Positions 42,601 through 50,590 of a stretch of 64,000 nucleotides of DNA are shown here, piece by piece. Positions within the stretch are counted from its first letter, which is position 1; each line of letters opens with the position of its first letter. Location of the stretch: assembly GCA_017651425.1 (NCBI GenBank), contig JAGCCZ010000045.1, forward strand, positions 1 through 64,000. Direction: 5' to 3'. The notes under the pieces are model-generated. The model was not told the DNA's origin, did not search any database, and saw only the letters and a list, made by a program, of their open reading frames with translations. Source of the stretch: Bacteroidales bacterium. Its GTDB lineage: Bacteria > Bacteroidota > Bacteroidia > Bacteroidales > WCHB1-69. The translations under genes were made by a program, and so were the position numbers.

Positions 42601-45600
42601 TGGCGTCCTTCACCATCACGCTGTAGGTACCGGCAGTCAGGGGAGAGAAGGTGCTGCTGGTTTGATAGGCACCACCATCAAGGCTGTATTGGTACGGTTG
42701 TTTGCCGTTGCTTGCCGTAACGGTGAAAGAACCGTCGTTGCCACCATGGCAGGAGACATTGGTGATAGCCGACTCACCCGTGACATTGGCGGTGACAGGG
42801 GTCGGGACCGTGACTTGCACATCCGTATAGTTGCTGTTTCCAGCCTTGTCGGTCACCGTCACCCTCACATTGGTGGGTTGGGTAATCGGGGTTCCTGCTG
42901 GAGGTTCTTGCGTAATGGTGAAATCAGTCTCAGTCGTCGTGCAGTTGTCTTCAACAGAACCAATCACATCGGGTGCCAAGTTGGGCACGAAGAAGGTGCA
43001 GTTGGCAGGAGAGGGCACAGTGGCCGGCTTCGAGGTGATTACATCAGCCTTGAAAGAGGGATTGGTCTGATCGTCCACCGTGTAAACAAACTGCCAATCA
43101 TTGTAGCTACCGTCGCAAGCGGTGTAGCGATAGGTGTAGGTCACCGTGCCCTGGTCCACAATAGGATTGGGGCTGACAACCGTGCTATACAGCTCACGGG
43201 TCGTGGTCTGGTCGCAGCCGTCCTTAATTTGAGCGCCGGTAGGAACTGCTGTCGGCTCCGTGGCGTCAGCCTGGCATTCCACATTGTCAGCACCTGCCGG
43301 GAAGTCGGTGGCGTTGATGGACCATGCCGGAATTCTGACAATGACGGCGAAACCATCGGAGGCCGTGCAGCCGCTCTCGTCCGTGTATTCCACAGTGAAG
43401 AGGTAGGTCGTGTCACACTTTGCGGAGGGCACAGCGAAGTTGTAGCTGTCTGTCGTGGTGGTGGCGGCCATGTTGTCGGTTGTCTGCACCGCCGTCTGAT
43501 TACCCGTCGGACCCATCTTCCAGACCACGCTGTGAACGCTGTTCACATTTGTAAAGGAAGCCTCGATTTGGATTGTACCCGCAGTCGGGCATACTGGTTT
43601 GTCCTCAATATCAACAGCATGCACCACCGGATTGATGGTCGCGGCAGCTTGGATCGTCACGCTGCTCGGAGTAGGATTACCCACGCAGACACCCAACTTA
43701 GGAGTAACCGTGTAGTAAACCGTAATTGGTGCGTTGGAGCTATTCTCCAGCGTACCGTGGATGCGGGTCTCGTTTCCATCGGATGCAGCCAGTCCTGTGA
43801 TGTTCGTGACAGGATCAGGAGCGGGCCAGCTGTAGGTGGTTCCGGTGGGGAGGGTGCCGTCCGTGACGTCCGCGGGAATGTATGAGAACTCATAGCCGGA
43901 GCAGACCGCAGGAATGGTGATATTATGCATATCCAACGGGTTGTAAAGCGTGATGGTGACAGAGCCGGGGCTTGAGCTGGTAGGAGTACAGCTATTGGCG
44001 TCGGTCACGCTCAACGTGTAGGTCTTGGAGGTAGTCGTCGGGGCACCGCTGGTGAGGCCGGTGAATTTGTACTTGCCATCCACAACCGTGGGGGTGATGG
44101 TGTTGCTGCCATCCACCAGTGTGACAGTGTAGGGAGCTGTGCCGCCCGTCACCTCAATCGTGGCGGTACCTTTGTTACCCGTACATGAATCCGGTGTGGT
44201 TGTAATGGGCGAAACAACGGCCAAATCCGCGGCGGGTTGGCCAACCTCAATGCCAGTGACAGTCGTGGGGCAGCCCTTGGAGCTGACCTCAGCGCTGTAG
44301 GTGCCAGCAGGCAGGTTCGGCTTGGTATAAGTAGTGCCGGTAACGGTCTCGGCTGTAGTAGCGCCATTCCATTTCACCTGATACGGAGCCTCAGCGTTGC
44401 TGATGGTAAGGACCACCTGGCCGTCGGTGCTGCCTTTGCACTTCGCAGCCGTCACCGCAGGGGTGACAGTGGGTCTCGGGTTCACCGTGACGGCCTTCTC
44501 GCCAAAGCTCTGGCAGCCGCCGCTGGTCACGGTCACCTTGTATGTACCCGTCGCGTTGACGGTGATGCTTGCGGTGGTCTCGTTCGTGCTCCACTTGTAG
44601 GTGTTGCCACTCACTTCCGGCACAGAGAGCGTTGCCGTCTCTCCGGAGCAAATCGTGGTGGCAGACGCCGTGATCTCAGCAACGGTCGGATTTTGGACGA
44701 TGATTTGCTTTTCATAGGTCTGAGCACATGTCATATCCGTCGGAGTGAAGGTATAGGTTACCGTATCAGGGGTGGTGCTTGGGGTGGTGTTCACCGTAGC
44801 AGGGGACCATGTACCTACAATTCCGTTATCATCTGTGGTGGGAAGCGTCACCGTAGCACCGTAGCAGTAGCTGCTCTGCAAATCGCTGAAAACAGGATTT
44901 CTCTTGGGATTCACAATGACATGGAAATCTTCCTCCGTTCTGACGGCACAATTAGACGATGTGGGCACATCATTAATAACAGACTCATCGGCCACGAACA
45001 TACGATAGTAACCGGCATCACCTGTCGTTGCGGCAGTAATGACATAATCATCTACTGTTGTAAAGCCAAGAGTCGTCCATGACGTCTCATCATTAGGAGT
45101 AGTGGTTCTCTGCCATTTGTATCTGGGATTAGGGATAATGTTCGAAGATGAGATCGTCACTGTCGTGTTCAGTTCGACTTGTTGACCCTCACAGACCATG
45201 ATGTCAGGATTATCTTGTACAACATCAACGCCACAGAAAGTCACCTTGATGTCATCAATACCATAATCGTTGCCCATACCGTTGTTCTCTCGGTTGATCA
45301 AACGGAACCGGACGCTATGCAAACCATCAGGTACAACATAAGTCACGCCAAACTGATGCCAAGATTGGTCAGCAGTACGTGTCGGAACAAATTCGCTCGT
45401 CTGAACCAGAATCTTGCCGGTCGTGGGGTCAACGAGCTGCATGTCGAATCTCGGCACTGAAGGTTGTTGTCCATTATTAGCTGCCGCAAAAGCATTCGCG
45501 TTCGAAGTGCTCCACATGTCGGAAGCCCAGAAAGAGAAGTTCAGCTCGGCCTTGTCGCAAAGGTTCTCGATGGTGGTCTCCGCCACAGTTTTACCATCAG

Positions 45601-47140
45601 AGTCGTCATACGGGTCAATGAACATGAAATAACCTTTCGTGATGTCTCCGGAATGTGTATGGTCAGAATTACCCGTCACAGGGGTAAATCCTTGGAAGTC
45701 CTCCGGAATGTGTTTCAGGACACAATACGAGCCACGACCAGCCATACCATTCGGTACGAAGTCCAACTGCGACTCGAAGTTGCCGTGCGTACTGGAATAA
45801 TTCGGGGCTGAGGAGTTGTTCCCGCCGAAGTCCTCATTGTAGATAACAGTACCGTTATTACAGCTCACATCGGAAGTGGAGCCGCAATAGGCGTTAAGTT
45901 CCACCGGCACACTCTTCACAATAGCGCCATTCGTGAGTTTCACGTAAGCGGTTTCTTCACCTGTAGTGGTCTTTTGGAAAAAATGATGGTTGGCGGCATA
46001 ACTGTACTGGGTACATGCTGCATCCTTATAGACGGCATAGTCATTCCCTGCAGGCGTTATCTCGATATGGACAACCGAATTTTGGCAAGCAGAGTACTTT
46101 TCCGCCACGATCTCGAAATCAATATTGTTTTCCTCCCACTTGGCATACAGTGTGAAATCGTTTTCTCTGGTGCATGTTTCATTGAGAGTGAACGCCTGTG
46201 TGCATGCCGCATCGAAATACCAGCCTCGGAACGAGTATCCATTGCGGGTAGGTGTACTGTTAATAGTAATAGTGCTGTATTTTTCCTTATAATAAATTTT
46301 GGAGTCACTCGGCATACTGGACACCGACGCTGTCGTATTCTTATTAAAGGAGACGTTCAGATAAAATCTCTGGTATGAGATACGAACACGTCCAGGTCCG
46401 CCATCACCGCCATTTCTTTGAGCAGCCGCAGTCACACCCTTACCTCCTGCTCCACCGCCGCCATAATTGCTTCCCACACAACCATCGTTATGGTCTGTCA
46501 AACATGACGTTGCAGCTCCTGAAAGCGAGCCCAAACCTGAAGGTCTGTTGGCATCTGACGCACACGCACCTCCTGTTCCTTGACCATTTGATGTTCCTTG
46601 TGTACCTGCGTTACCAGTCCTAGCTTGACAACCTGATATACCTCCTGCTGTACCTCCGCCACCTGCATTTCCTTCATTTGGGAAACCACGTCCACCACCG
46701 TTCGCCCAAACAATCTGTGTACTTCCCTTACTGACGGAGGATTGATATCCATCATGAGCTTGCAAATTATCATTATGATACCATCCATTACCACCGCCAC
46801 CAACAACGATTGAAAACTCATCACCCTTTGCAACTAAGTAATTTTTATATACAGAATAGCCGCCGCCGCCGCCACCAGAGCCGTAACGAGTTCCCAGGAA
46901 GCTCGGTTGTCCAGCGCCGCCGCCGCCGCCGCCGCCCCAGGCCTCGACATTAATCGATGTCACGCCGGAAGGCACGGTGAATGTTGTGTTACTGCCATAC
47001 TCTGTGGCTACATCTTCGTAATGTTGCGCATAGACACTCACTCCGCCCAGCATGAAGAATGCGAGCAGGAGTGTCGCGCAAAATGTGTGCAGCGTGCCGC
47101 GCTTGCGGTTGCCGCCTGTAAATGATAATTTTTTTAGCAT
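39605..47140 (-). CDS. Giant modular secreted protein with SprB-like repeats and two FISUMP domains
   Basis: A 2511-residue exported protein. A long signal peptide (about 1-39, ending VYAQ) leads into a Gly-rich domain (42-257, with a GGGGGGG run), an InlB/Listeria-Bacteroides repeat (258-336, RNGYSFRGWYFDAACTQAF ... LYAKWEE), and a discoidin- or MAM-like region around 430-640 with DIKVTFCGVDV. A long series of Ig-like and SprB-type repeats follows (KCKGSTDGQVVLTISNAEAP and NVSCHGGNDGSFTVTASNGK are SprB-like), including MBG-like units near 1800-2050. Two C-terminal FISUMP domains fill about 2110-2310 and 2312-2511 (IGCDCWTVDNLRS; VGNQCWMTENVRY). SprB of Flavobacterium is a surface adhesin that moves during gliding. 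No T9SS sorting domain is seen at the end, so its anchoring is unclear. It is a single gene with its own terminator. Confidence 0.8.
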   Translation of the reverse strand: MLKKLSFTGGNRKRGTLHTFCATLLLAFFMLGGVSVYAQHYEDVATEYGSNTTFTVPSGVTSINVEAWGGGGGGGAGQPSFLGTRYGSGGGGGGYSVYKNYLVAKGDEFSIVVGGGGNGWYHNDNLQAHDGYQSSVSKGSTQIVWANGGGRGFPNEGNAGGGGTAGGISGCQARTGNAGTQGTSNGQGTGGACASDANRPSGLGSLSGAATSCLTDHNDGCVGSNYGGGGAGGKGVTAAAQRNGGDGGPGRVRISYQRFYLNVSFNKNTTASVSSMPSDSKIYYKEKYSTITINSTPTRNGYSFRGWYFDAACTQAFTLNETCTRENDFTLYAKWEENNIDFEIVAEKYSACQNSVVHIEITPAGNDYAVYKDAACTQYSYAANHHFFQKTTTGEETAYVKLTNGAIVKSVPVELNAYCGSTSDVSCNNGTVIYNEDFGGNNSSAPNYSSTHGNFESQLDFVPNGMAGRGSYCVLKHIPEDFQGFTPVTGNSDHTHSGDITKGYFMFIDPYDDSDGKTVAETTIENLCDKAELNFSFWASDMWSTSNANAFAAANNGQQPSVPRFDMQLVDPTTGKILVQTSEFVPTRTADQSWHQFGVTYVVPDGLHSVRFRLINRENNGMGNDYGIDDIKVTFCGVDVVQDNPDIMVCEGQQVELNTTVTISSSNIIPNPRYKWQRTTTPNDETSWTTLGFTTVDDYVITAATTGDAGYYRMFVADESVINDVPTSSNCAVRTEEDFHVIVNPKRNPVFSDLQSSYCYGATVTLPTTDDNGIVGTWSPATVNTTPSTTPDTVTYTFTPTDMTCAQTYEKQIIVQNPTVAEITASATTICSGETATLSVPEVSGNTYKWSTNETTASITVNATGTYKVTVTSGGCQSFGEKAVTVNPRPTVTPAVTAAKCKGSTDGQVVLTISNAEAPYQVKWNGATTAETVTGTTYTKPNLPAGTYSAEVSSKGCPTTVTGIEVGQPAADLAVVSPITTTPDSCTGNKGTATIEVTGGTAPYTVTLVDGSNTITPTVVDGKYKFTGLTSGAPTTTSKTYTLSVTDANSCTPTSSSPGSVTITLYNPLDMHNITIPAVCSGYEFSYIPADVTDGTLPTGTTYSWPAPDPVTNITGLAASDGNETRIHGTLENSSNAPITVYYTVTPKLGVCVGNPTPSSVTIQAAATINPVVHAVDIEDKPVCPTAGTIQIEASFTNVNSVHSVVWKMGPTGNQTAVQTTDNMAATTTTDSYNFAVPSAKCDTTYLFTVEYTDESGCTASDGFAVIVRIPAWSINATDFPAGADNVECQADATEPTAVPTGAQIKDGCDQTTTRELYSTVVSPNPIVDQGTVTYTYRYTACDGSYNDWQFVYTVDDQTNPSFKADVITSKPATVPSPANCTFFVPNLAPDVIGSVEDNCTTTETDFTITQEPPAGTPITQPTNVRVTVTDKAGNSNYTDVQVTVPTPVTANVTGESAITNVSCHGGNDGSFTVTASNGKQPYQYSLDGGAYQTSSTFSPLTAGTYSVMVKDANNCEIATPITVTVTEPDALHIDGFPTDNVSQFCDPDKGYATVTWTAPTFGPSDNNATMTILVEYPDGTTANALPTDNHYPVGTTAITYTATNSCPETVVKSFTITVIDNQPPCIGCVPGNLDPEATDGNSCAKIIASETNNITLAAGEFTYTHSDNSWNVTAADNDGIKSLTYTLTGATSGNGNSLNGVTFNVGKTTVTWTAVDNSDRIDQCSFDVIVKAQVTVEANSNGFDYNGTAHTDNGYQLSSGTFVTNGTSGTPVTLPNNDELTAVITGTITNAGSVPNVVDNVTIVRGSEDMTEYYVINKVNGTLTVDKTDLYIVDSVFSKVYDGTPLVLNFNMLDKVRGLASGDALTAGEVATDGYIAGHYTYNYPVLDGASYVPGTMTNGTAYIVVPFQTTNGIENYNLIIHIYVSIVPRDITITGGSDTKIYDGTALTNSTYSQSGLAATDEITTVTVTGSQVCVGQSANVPSNAEIKHSSDNVVVNNSYNITYTDGTLTVTDIPSDNLTCPPQYDIVLWYGRCDTVAYMPAFPTLSPNVAYPDVKFVSNIDEFNPLQPGQTYNITWSVLDACGAEMASTHCTQVVTVSYPPCDTVEDRDGFRYGAKRIGCDCWTVDNLRSTLYSDDTPVNKYWRYKDSDSLENIYGKLYTWYSAARVTEDDDMAIPAEIITTTGAYVQGVCPEGWALPKMAEFWTMYTASGGQAGLVKSPSSLVWLPERAGIAENKFNAFGAGYYAPTIERYENLLGETHFWASDTSRTAMMAKNFELNYYCENGLENLEDKGLGYSIRCVKKEPVFECGETGVSDLQGNGYGTLKVGNQCWMTENVRYRTEDYKPVTDQNGDEMDPRIFGYLYTWNTIFNGETPGDEVQGICPKGWHIPTVAEWNELQTNLANEPANVCDNTVGKAMASTFGWINSTTTCAVGNEPANNNNSLFNAMPVGGDDATCNGFGNITNFWTATESSADKANVRDLNYNSPDMSNYAADKTSYIPLRCVKNL

Positions 47141-47428
47141 CGTTTTTGTATTTAGTTAATATTTAATATTTTACGTTTCTATTTTTGGGTTATTACATTC
47201 GCACAAAATCTACTTCTCACAATTATACAATTAACCTGCAAATAAACAACTTTTTTTTGAAATATCCAAATGTTTTTTCAAAAAAAATTCAAAAAAAAGA
47301 AGCAGAGGGCAGGCAGGGGAAGGCGCGGGGAATACAATATATTATATATACGGTTTACGATTTGCGATTTGCGATTACCTTGTTCCGTAAATCGAAAAAC
47401 GTAAAACGAACACAGCGGTTTGCGGTTG

Positions 47429-47455
47429 TCAACTCTTAACTCTTATCTATTAACT
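47429..47455. repeat. Dispersed 27-bp repeat, copy 2
   Basis: An exact reverse complement of 8989-9015 (TCAACTCTTAACTCTTATC type). It lies directly before the 35-36-bp direct-repeat array. The stretch 47141-47428 upstream of the giant gene is AT-rich with short GATTTGC tandem units and no gene. Confidence 0.6.
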
Positions 47456-47465
47456 ATTATCTGTT

Positions 47466-47640
47466 GTGGAGGTTCCGCCAGCAGAGCGGCGAGGGGTAAG
47501 GTGGAGGTTCCGCCAACGGAGCGGCGGGGGTTAAGGTGGAGGTTCCGCCAGCGGAGCTGGCGAGGGGTAAGGTGGAGGTTCCGCCAGCGGAGCGGCGAGG
47601 GGTAAGGTGGAGGTTCCGCCAGCGGAGCTGGCGGAATGGT
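47466..47640. repeat. 35-36-bp direct repeats (GGTTCCGCC units)
   Basis: GTGGAGGTTCCGCC occurs at 47466, 47501, 47536, 47572 and 47607, a period of 35, 35, 36 and 35. The rest of each unit is AGCGGAGCGGCGAGGGGTAA with small changes. Two more units are at 48352 and 48388. Units are contiguous with no unique spacers. The last unit runs into the palindrome at 47605-47801. Confidence 0.85.
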
Positions 47641-47801
47641 GGTGAGCGCGCGGCGGGGTAAAAAAATGGGCGGCGGCGGGTGGGGAGTGGTAGTTGGGGA
47701 TCAGCTCCCGCCGCCGCCCATTATCTTTTTTTTCGGCGACACCGCACCATTCCGCGAAACGCGCCAGCGTTGAGCGGAACCCCCAACAATACCGGAGACG
47801 G
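47605..47801. repeat. GC-rich palindromic repeat, copy B
   Basis: Nested inverted repeats are visible. The core is ATGGGCGGCGGCGGG at 47666-47680 with CCCGCCGCCGCCCAT at 47707-47721, a perfect 15 bp. Outside it GGAATGGTG pairs with CACCATTCC, and outermost GGTTCCGC pairs with GCGGAACC. From 47781 to 47860 two further GCGGAACCCC motifs follow, with CAACAATACCGG repeated. Copy D at 48513-48698 is nearly identical over about 150 bp. Copy A near the window start shares the core. Confidence 0.8.
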
Positions 47802-47875
47802 TTTCGTTGAGCGGAACCCCCTGCCAATCTGATCGAGGCGGCGGAACCCCCAACAATACCGGATGTGACCAGACA

Positions 47876-48244
47876 CTAACCGCCACAATTATCCTGTGTT
47901 AATTCATCCATCACTCTCTTCACCTTTTCGCTCCACGATTCAGGTTTTTGGCAAAAACCATTCTCCGTCACCAGCTCCTCCCAATTCGGATTGGCCGCGA
48001 GGATAAGGTCGAGTTTTTCCTGCCGGCTCATGTTCTTGATTTGGTTTTCGCGTTTGATGGAGGAGGCGTAGTCGGGAAATTCCTCAAAATACACACAGTA
48101 CTCGCAGTTGTATTTGTCGGTGAAAGACCCCTTGTAGAAGTGCTTCTTATGTTGCCAAACTCGTCTGACAAGGTCAACGGTGCAACCTGTATAAAGCACA
48201 TTGTGGTGCTTGTTGGTCATGATGTATGTAAATCCAGATTTCAT
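47876..48244 (-). CDS. GIY-YIG nuclease domain protein between palindromic repeats
   Basis: A 122-residue protein of the short GIY-YIG nuclease family. The motif is degenerate at its start (FTYIMTNKHHNVLYTGCT), with TYI at 6-8 and YTG at 18-20, the catalytic Arg at 27 (DLVRRVWQHK) and the metal-binding Glu at 66 (IKRENQIKNM). These single-domain proteins are common in Bacteroidetes and their role is not settled. The ATG at 48244 is preferred to one at 48310, because the latter lies upstream of the -7 box. The gene stands alone, flanked on both sides by members of the same repeat family: direct repeats plus a palindrome on the left, and direct repeats plus one and a half palindromes on the right. 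This arrangement suggests a mobile or repeat-maintaining unit, but that is inference. Confidence 0.8.
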   Translation of the reverse strand: MKSGFTYIMTNKHHNVLYTGCTVDLVRRVWQHKKHFYKGSFTDKYNCEYCVYFEEFPDYASSIKRENQIKNMSRQEKLDLILAANPNWEELVTENGFCQKPESWSEKVKRVMDELTQDNCGG

Positions 48245-48272
48245 AATAGATTGTTTTAATTTGTTAAGGCGG

Positions 48273-48280
48273 CAAAGATA
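48273..48280 (-). promoter_or_regulatory. -7 box of the GIY-YIG gene
   Basis: On the minus strand this reads TATCTTTG followed by CCGCC, a perfect fit to TAnnTTTG. It lies 28 bases before the ATG at 48244. No well-placed TTG box is seen. Confidence 0.45.
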
Positions 48281-48351
48281 GCCAAAACTTCTTAAACAAC
48301 TGACAATCAATATGATTTTAACAATTATAAGTTAAAATTTGTGAGGTTAAG

Positions 48352-48475
48352 GTGGAGGTTCCGCCAGCGGAGAGTGCGAGGGGTAAGGTGGGGGTTCCGC
48401 CAGCGGAGCGCGCGGAATGGTGGTGAGCGCGCGGCGGGGTAAAAAAATGGGCGGCGGCGGGTGGGGAGTGCATAT
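48352..48475. repeat. Direct repeats and half palindrome, copy C
   Basis: Two GTGG(A/G)GGTTCCGCC units at 48352 and 48388 lead into GGAATGGTGGTGAGCGCGCG and the left core arm ATGGGCGGCGGCGGG at 48447-48461. The sequence then breaks off after GTGGGGAGTG, so the right arm is missing. This is a truncated copy of the element seen at 47605 and 48513. The interval 48476-48512 is a short unrelated spacer. Confidence 0.75.
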
Positions 48476-48512
48476 ATGAGAGGGGGGACGCTTGCAGAGA
48501 GTGAGTGAGGTT

Positions 48513-48698
48513 AAGGGGGAGGTTCCGCGCGCAAAGCGCGCGGAATGGTGGTGAGCGCGCGGCGGGGTAAAAAAATGGGCGGCGGCGGGTGGGAAGTGGT
48601 AGTTGGGGATCAGCTCCCGCCGCCGCCCATTATCTTTTTTTTTCGGCGACACCGCACCATTCCGCGAAACGAGCCAGCGTTGAGCGGAACCCCCTGCC
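48513..48698. repeat. GC-rich palindromic repeat, copy D
   Basis: A complete copy: GGTTCCGC on the left, GCGCGCGGAATGGTG, core ATGGGCGGCGGCGGG at 48575-48589 with CCCGCCGCCGCCCAT at 48616-48630, then CACCATTCCGCG, CCAGCG and GAGCGGAACCCC at the right. From ATGGTGGTGAGCGCG to GCGGAACCCC it matches copy B nearly base for base. The rest of the gap to 48844 holds the promoter of the next gene. Confidence 0.8.
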
Positions 48699-48761
48699 AA
48701 TACCCGACCACCCGGCACACAGCACAATCACCGCCCATCTATGGAAATTCAAAAAATTATG

Positions 48762-48769
48762 TACATTTG
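48762..48769 (+). promoter_or_regulatory. -7 box of the peptidyl-prolyl isomerase gene
   Basis: TACATTTG followed by CAAAC fits TAnnTTTG. It lies about 75 bases before the ATG at 48845. The -33 box is not clear. Confidence 0.45.
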
Positions 48770-48844
48770 CAAACTTTTCCGTAGTAGCGGATTTTTTTAT
48801 TATCTTCTTGAATAAGAATAATTTATTGTAAAAAACATACGAAT

Positions 48845-50590
48845 ATGAAACGGATTTTCCTCTCATTACTGTTACTGGGAGCCTTGGCTTTCGTCAAGGG
48901 ACAATCGGACAACGACGTGCTCATCCATATCGGGAAGGAGAACGTGACGGTCGGCGAATTCCTGAATGCCTTCCAGAAGAACAACTCTCTGAAGGAGGCG
49001 TCGGAGAAAGAGCTGCGCGACTACCTTGAACTCTACACCAACTATCGCATGAAGGTGCAGGAGGCGACGGCCCTGAAGATGGACACCTCCGCGGCGTTCA
49101 ACAAGGAGTTAGCCTCCTATCAAAGCCAGTCCGCACAACAGTATCTGGTGGACTCCGAGGTGAGCGACCAGCTGTTGGAGGAGGCTTTTGAGAACTCCAA
49201 ATACCAGGTGCGCGCCTCGCACATCCTCGTGAAGTGCGGTCCCAACGCCTCCCCTAAGGACACGCTGGCAGCCCTGCACAAAATCCTGCAGATCCGCGAC
49301 AAGATTGTGAAAGGCATGGATTTCAACGAGGCCGCCTATCTCTATTCCGAGGACGAGTCAGCGCAGGATCGCGTCAACCCGCAGAATGGCCGGCTTCACC
49401 ACGGCAACAGGGGCGAGTTGGGCTACTTCTCCGTGCTGGAGATGATCTACCCCTTCGAAAAAGGCGCGTTCAGCACGCCGGTGGGACAGGTTTCCATGCC
49501 CATCCGCACGCAGTTCGGCTACCACCTCATCTACACACAGGACAAGATACCCGCCGTCAGCAAGGTTTACGTCTCGCAAGTGTTCGTGGAGGACACGGGG
49601 GCGCTGAAGGGGGCCACGTCCGCGATTGCGGAGCGCCTGCGCACCATCCAGGACCAGTATGCGAGCGGAAAGATGACCTTTGCGGAGTTAGCGCAGAACT
49701 ACTCCGACGACCGCGCCAACCGTGACAACGGCGGCCGCATGGAGCCTTTCGCGCCCAACCGCCGTCCCGGCAACTATGTGAGCGCGGTCATCCGGCTCAA
49801 GCCCGGCGAGATCTCCCAACCTGTACCCACCACAATCGGCTGGCACATCCTCAAGCTCGACTCCGTGGAGTATGTCCGCAGCACCGAGGAGAGCAAGTTC
49901 ATGCTCAAATCCGCCCTTGGCCGCGACGCCCGCGCCCGCAAGAGCAAGGAGTCGCTCGTCGCCAAGCTCAAAAAAAGCTACAACTTCGAGGAGAGCGGCA
50001 AGAAGGCCACAATGAAGTTCCTCAAGAAGAACCTGCCCGACAACTACTTCCAGTCCACCGCGACCGACATCACCACCCTGCCGGGCATTAACAAGCTGAA
50101 GCCCATCTGCACCTTCGCCGACCAGTCGGTACCCGCCCTCGATTTCGCCAAATTCATCTCCCGCTACCAAGGCGCGCCCCTCAACGAGCCGATCATGGAC
50201 TTCGTCGAGAGCCTCTACCCCAACTTCATCACCGAGACCATCCTTCGCTACGAACGCAAGCACCTCGCCGACAAGTATCCCGAATACAAGGCCTTGGTGC
50301 AGGAATTCCACGACGGCATGATGCTCTATGAGATCAACTCCGAGAAGGTTTGGAACGCCGCCATCAAGGACACCGTGGGCATCGAGCGCTTCTACGAGAA
50401 AATCAAGACGGAATTCCCGGTCACGGACAGCACCGGTGCCACCACCTACAAGCCGCTCAGCGAGATCCGTGCCATCGTGGTCAGCCGCTACCAGGACTAT
50501 CTGGAGGGCGAATGGATCAAGGAGTTGCGCGCCAAATACCCCGTTGTCGTGGAAGAGAAGGTGTTCCAGAACATCCTTAAGAACCGATGA
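48845..50590 (+). CDS. SurA-type periplasmic peptidyl-prolyl isomerase with two parvulin domains
   Basis: A 581-residue periplasmic chaperone and proline isomerase that would help fold outer-membrane proteins. A signal peptide covers 1-20 (MKRIFLSLLLLGALAFVKGQ). A helical chaperone segment extends to about 115, the first parvulin domain covers about 118-228 (VRASHILVKCGPNASPKDT ... QFGYHLIYTQDKIP), and the second about 230-345 (VSQVFVEDTGALKG ... TIGWHILKLDSVEY). A long helical C-terminal part follows. The GELGYF and GWHIL blocks are typical parvulin motifs. The stop overlaps the start of the next gene by 4 bp, so the two are translationally coupled. Confidence 0.88.
   Translation: MKRIFLSLLLLGALAFVKGQSDNDVLIHIGKENVTVGEFLNAFQKNNSLKEASEKELRDYLELYTNYRMKVQEATALKMDTSAAFNKELASYQSQSAQQYLVDSEVSDQLLEEAFENSKYQVRASHILVKCGPNASPKDTLAALHKILQIRDKIVKGMDFNEAAYLYSEDESAQDRVNPQNGRLHHGNRGELGYFSVLEMIYPFEKGAFSTPVGQVSMPIRTQFGYHLIYTQDKIPAVSKVYVSQVFVEDTGALKGATSAIAERLRTIQDQYASGKMTFAELAQNYSDDRANRDNGGRMEPFAPNRRPGNYVSAVIRLKPGEISQPVPTTIGWHILKLDSVEYVRSTEESKFMLKSALGRDARARKSKESLVAKLKKSYNFEESGKKATMKFLKKNLPDNYFQSTATDITTLPGINKLKPICTFADQSVPALDFAKFISRYQGAPLNEPIMDFVESLYPNFITETILRYERKHLADKYPEYKALVQEFHDGMMLYEINSEKVWNAAIKDTVGIERFYEKIKTEFPVTDSTGATTYKPLSEIRAIVVSRYQDYLEGEWIKELRAKYPVVVEEKVFQNILKNR

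Noticed and set aside
39968..43885. A 1305-codon open frame on the plus strand antisense to the giant surface-protein gene
   Set aside because: It mirrors the GC-biased third positions of the minus-strand gene, has no signal, domain or promoter, and the minus-strand protein has clear InlB, SprB-like and FISUMP domains.
47466..47640. Regular 35-36-bp repeats that could be taken for a CRISPR array
   Set aside because: The units are contiguous with no unique spacers and no cas genes are near.
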